Below are positions 6,148-6,353 of a DNA stretch of 6,353 bases, in pieces. The stretch covers positions 1-6,353 of the forward strand of contig JANTFF010000047.1 in the NCBI GenBank assembly GCA_024763575.1, given 5' to 3'. This DNA comes from Sulfurovum sp. Its GTDB lineage: Bacteria; Campylobacterota; Campylobacteria; Campylobacterales; Sulfurovaceae. The translations under genes were made by a program, and so were the position numbers. How positions within the stretch are numbered: position 1 is the first letter of the stretch; each line of letters starts with the position of its first letter. The notes under the pieces are model-generated. The model was not told the DNA's origin, made no database searches, and saw only the letters and a program-made list of their open reading frames with translations.

Positions 6148-6156
6148 AATATTGCC
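6084..6156 (+). other. Nested long hairpin downstream of ridA
   Basis: Three complementary pairs are nested: GGCAATAT (6084-6091) with ATATTGCC (6149-6156), CTTTTA (6098-6103) with TAAAAG (6128-6133), and TCTCA (6110-6114) with TGAGA (6120-6124) around a CCCGT loop. All three are perfect within themselves. No T-run follows, so it is not a standard intrinsic terminator. It may be a 3'-end structure of the ridA mRNA, a small RNA or an old repeat, or chance in AT-rich DNA. Confidence 0.35.
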
Positions 6157-6187
6157 ATAGTGAATATCCACAAAATTAACTTCATAA

Positions 6188-6220
6188 TGTTATTATACTA
6201 GAAAACAGAGGAAAAATATG
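6188..6220 (+). promoter_or_regulatory. Promoter-like sequence and strong RBS leading to an ATG followed by a stop
   Basis: TGTTATTAT (6188-6196) is an extended -10 candidate, with TATACT (6194-6199) as an overlapping alternative. AGAGGA (6207-6212) is a good Shine-Dalgarno sequence 5 nt before ATG at 6218-6220. The next codon is TAG. The upstream parts look like a normal gene start, yet no reading frame follows. This fits a gene cut right after its start codon by the element proposed from about 6221 onward. Confidence 0.4.
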
Positions 6221-6353
6221 TAGAGTTTTTTGACATTAAAAATAGGTTACTCTATCCGTGAACTACCTCTAGCTAAAGAGCTAGAGGCTTCCTAACTAGC
6301 AAACTCCAATGAGTCTGAACACGAAAGGCTTTTGAGTTTAATTCTAATTTAGA
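6221..6353 (+). ncRNA. Candidate omega-RNA-like structured RNA (TnpB/IscB guide RNA type), running to the window edge
   Basis: The main helix is CCTCTAGCT (6266-6274) with AGCTAGAGG (6279-6287), 9 perfect pairs around an AAAG loop. It extends past a 3-nt/1-nt internal loop to GAA (6260-6262) with TTC (6289-6291). To its left TAGAGT (6221-6226) pairs with ACTCTA (6249-6254). To its right AAACTC (6301-6306) pairs with GAGTTT (6334-6339), enclosing GTCT (6313-6316) with AGGC (6326-6329). The last helix and G6220/T6255 use G-U pairs that work only in plus-strand RNA, a weak hint of strand. An IscB omega-RNA would read this way, guide first and scaffold next, before a plus-strand gene beyond the edge. 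Read on the minus strand, GAA-G-stem-CTTT-stem-TAG-TTC recalls the 3' hairpin of TnpB omega-RNAs as I remember ISDra2. Strand and system are unresolved. Confidence 0.42.
6221..6353. mobile_element. Possible end of an IS200/IS605- or ISC-type element, remainder outside window
   Basis: Subterminal hairpins without long terminal inverted repeats are how IS200/IS605-type elements are recognised and cut by their single-strand transposase. The GAA-stem-TTC hairpin at 6260-6291 fits that pattern. The boundary would lie between about 6221 and 6258, because a gene-start signal stops abruptly at 6220. No transposase or nuclease coding sequence is visible; on the minus strand one frame is open from the edge to a TAG in the hairpin loop, 26 codons, too short to assign. 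The call rests on structure and context only. Confidence 0.35.
6266..6287. repeat. Perfect 9-bp inverted repeat with 4-nt loop
   Basis: CCTCTAGCT, AAAG, AGCTAGAGG. It is the strongest stem-loop in the window and one of its few GC-containing helices. Only CTTCC follows on the plus strand and TAGTTCAC on the minus strand, so there is no T-run and it is not a typical intrinsic terminator. Confidence 0.9.

Noticed and set aside
6266..6287. Hairpin considered as a rho-independent terminator
   Set aside because: No T-tract follows it on either strand, and the flanking GAA/TTC extension and extra helices fit a structured RNA better.
1..6353. CRISPR arrays, tRNA and rRNA genes
   Set aside because: I saw no regularly spaced direct repeats, no cloverleaf with CCA-type acceptor, and no rRNA-like sequence.

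Overview
The window is AT-rich bacterial DNA with short intergenic gaps and AGG-type ribosome binding sites. PurE, the ThiF-like protein and RidA look most like proteins of Campylobacterota (the Campylobacter/Arcobacter/Sulfurimonas/Sulfurovum group). That placement comes from remembered family resemblance, not from a search, and the genus is open.

Layout. Positions 1-4497 hold five genes on the minus strand. In transcription order these are purU (10-formyl-THF deformylase), an M20 metallo-amidohydrolase, a three-part HATPase/GNAT protein, purE (AIR mutase) and the start of an AAA-type ATPase cut off by the left edge. Only 2 bp separate the M20 and HATPase/GNAT genes, and 16 bp separate purE and the ATPase. 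A promoter with 17-bp spacing lies before the M20 gene. A 61-bp divergent region (4498-4558) separates purU from three plus-strand genes: an E1-like ThiF/MoeB/HesA protein, a small lipoprotein with an EF-hand-type loop, and ridA.

The last 328 bases (6026-6353) hold no convincing complete protein gene. They contain a 37-codon ORF with a hydrophobic segment, a nested long hairpin, a promoter/RBS/ATG followed at once by a stop codon, and a strong GAA-(9-bp stem)-TTC hairpin followed by further pairing. This last part resembles the end of an IS200/IS605- or ISC-type element carrying an omega-RNA for a TnpB or IscB nuclease. The nuclease gene, if present, would lie beyond the right edge. This is the best candidate for an unusual system here.

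Function. purU and purE both belong to folate/purine metabolism, and RidA clears reactive enamine/imine by-products of amino-acid metabolism. The M20 enzyme probably releases an acyl group from an amino-acid-like substrate. The HATPase/GNAT protein looks regulatory or modifying. No pathway visible in the window joins all of these genes.
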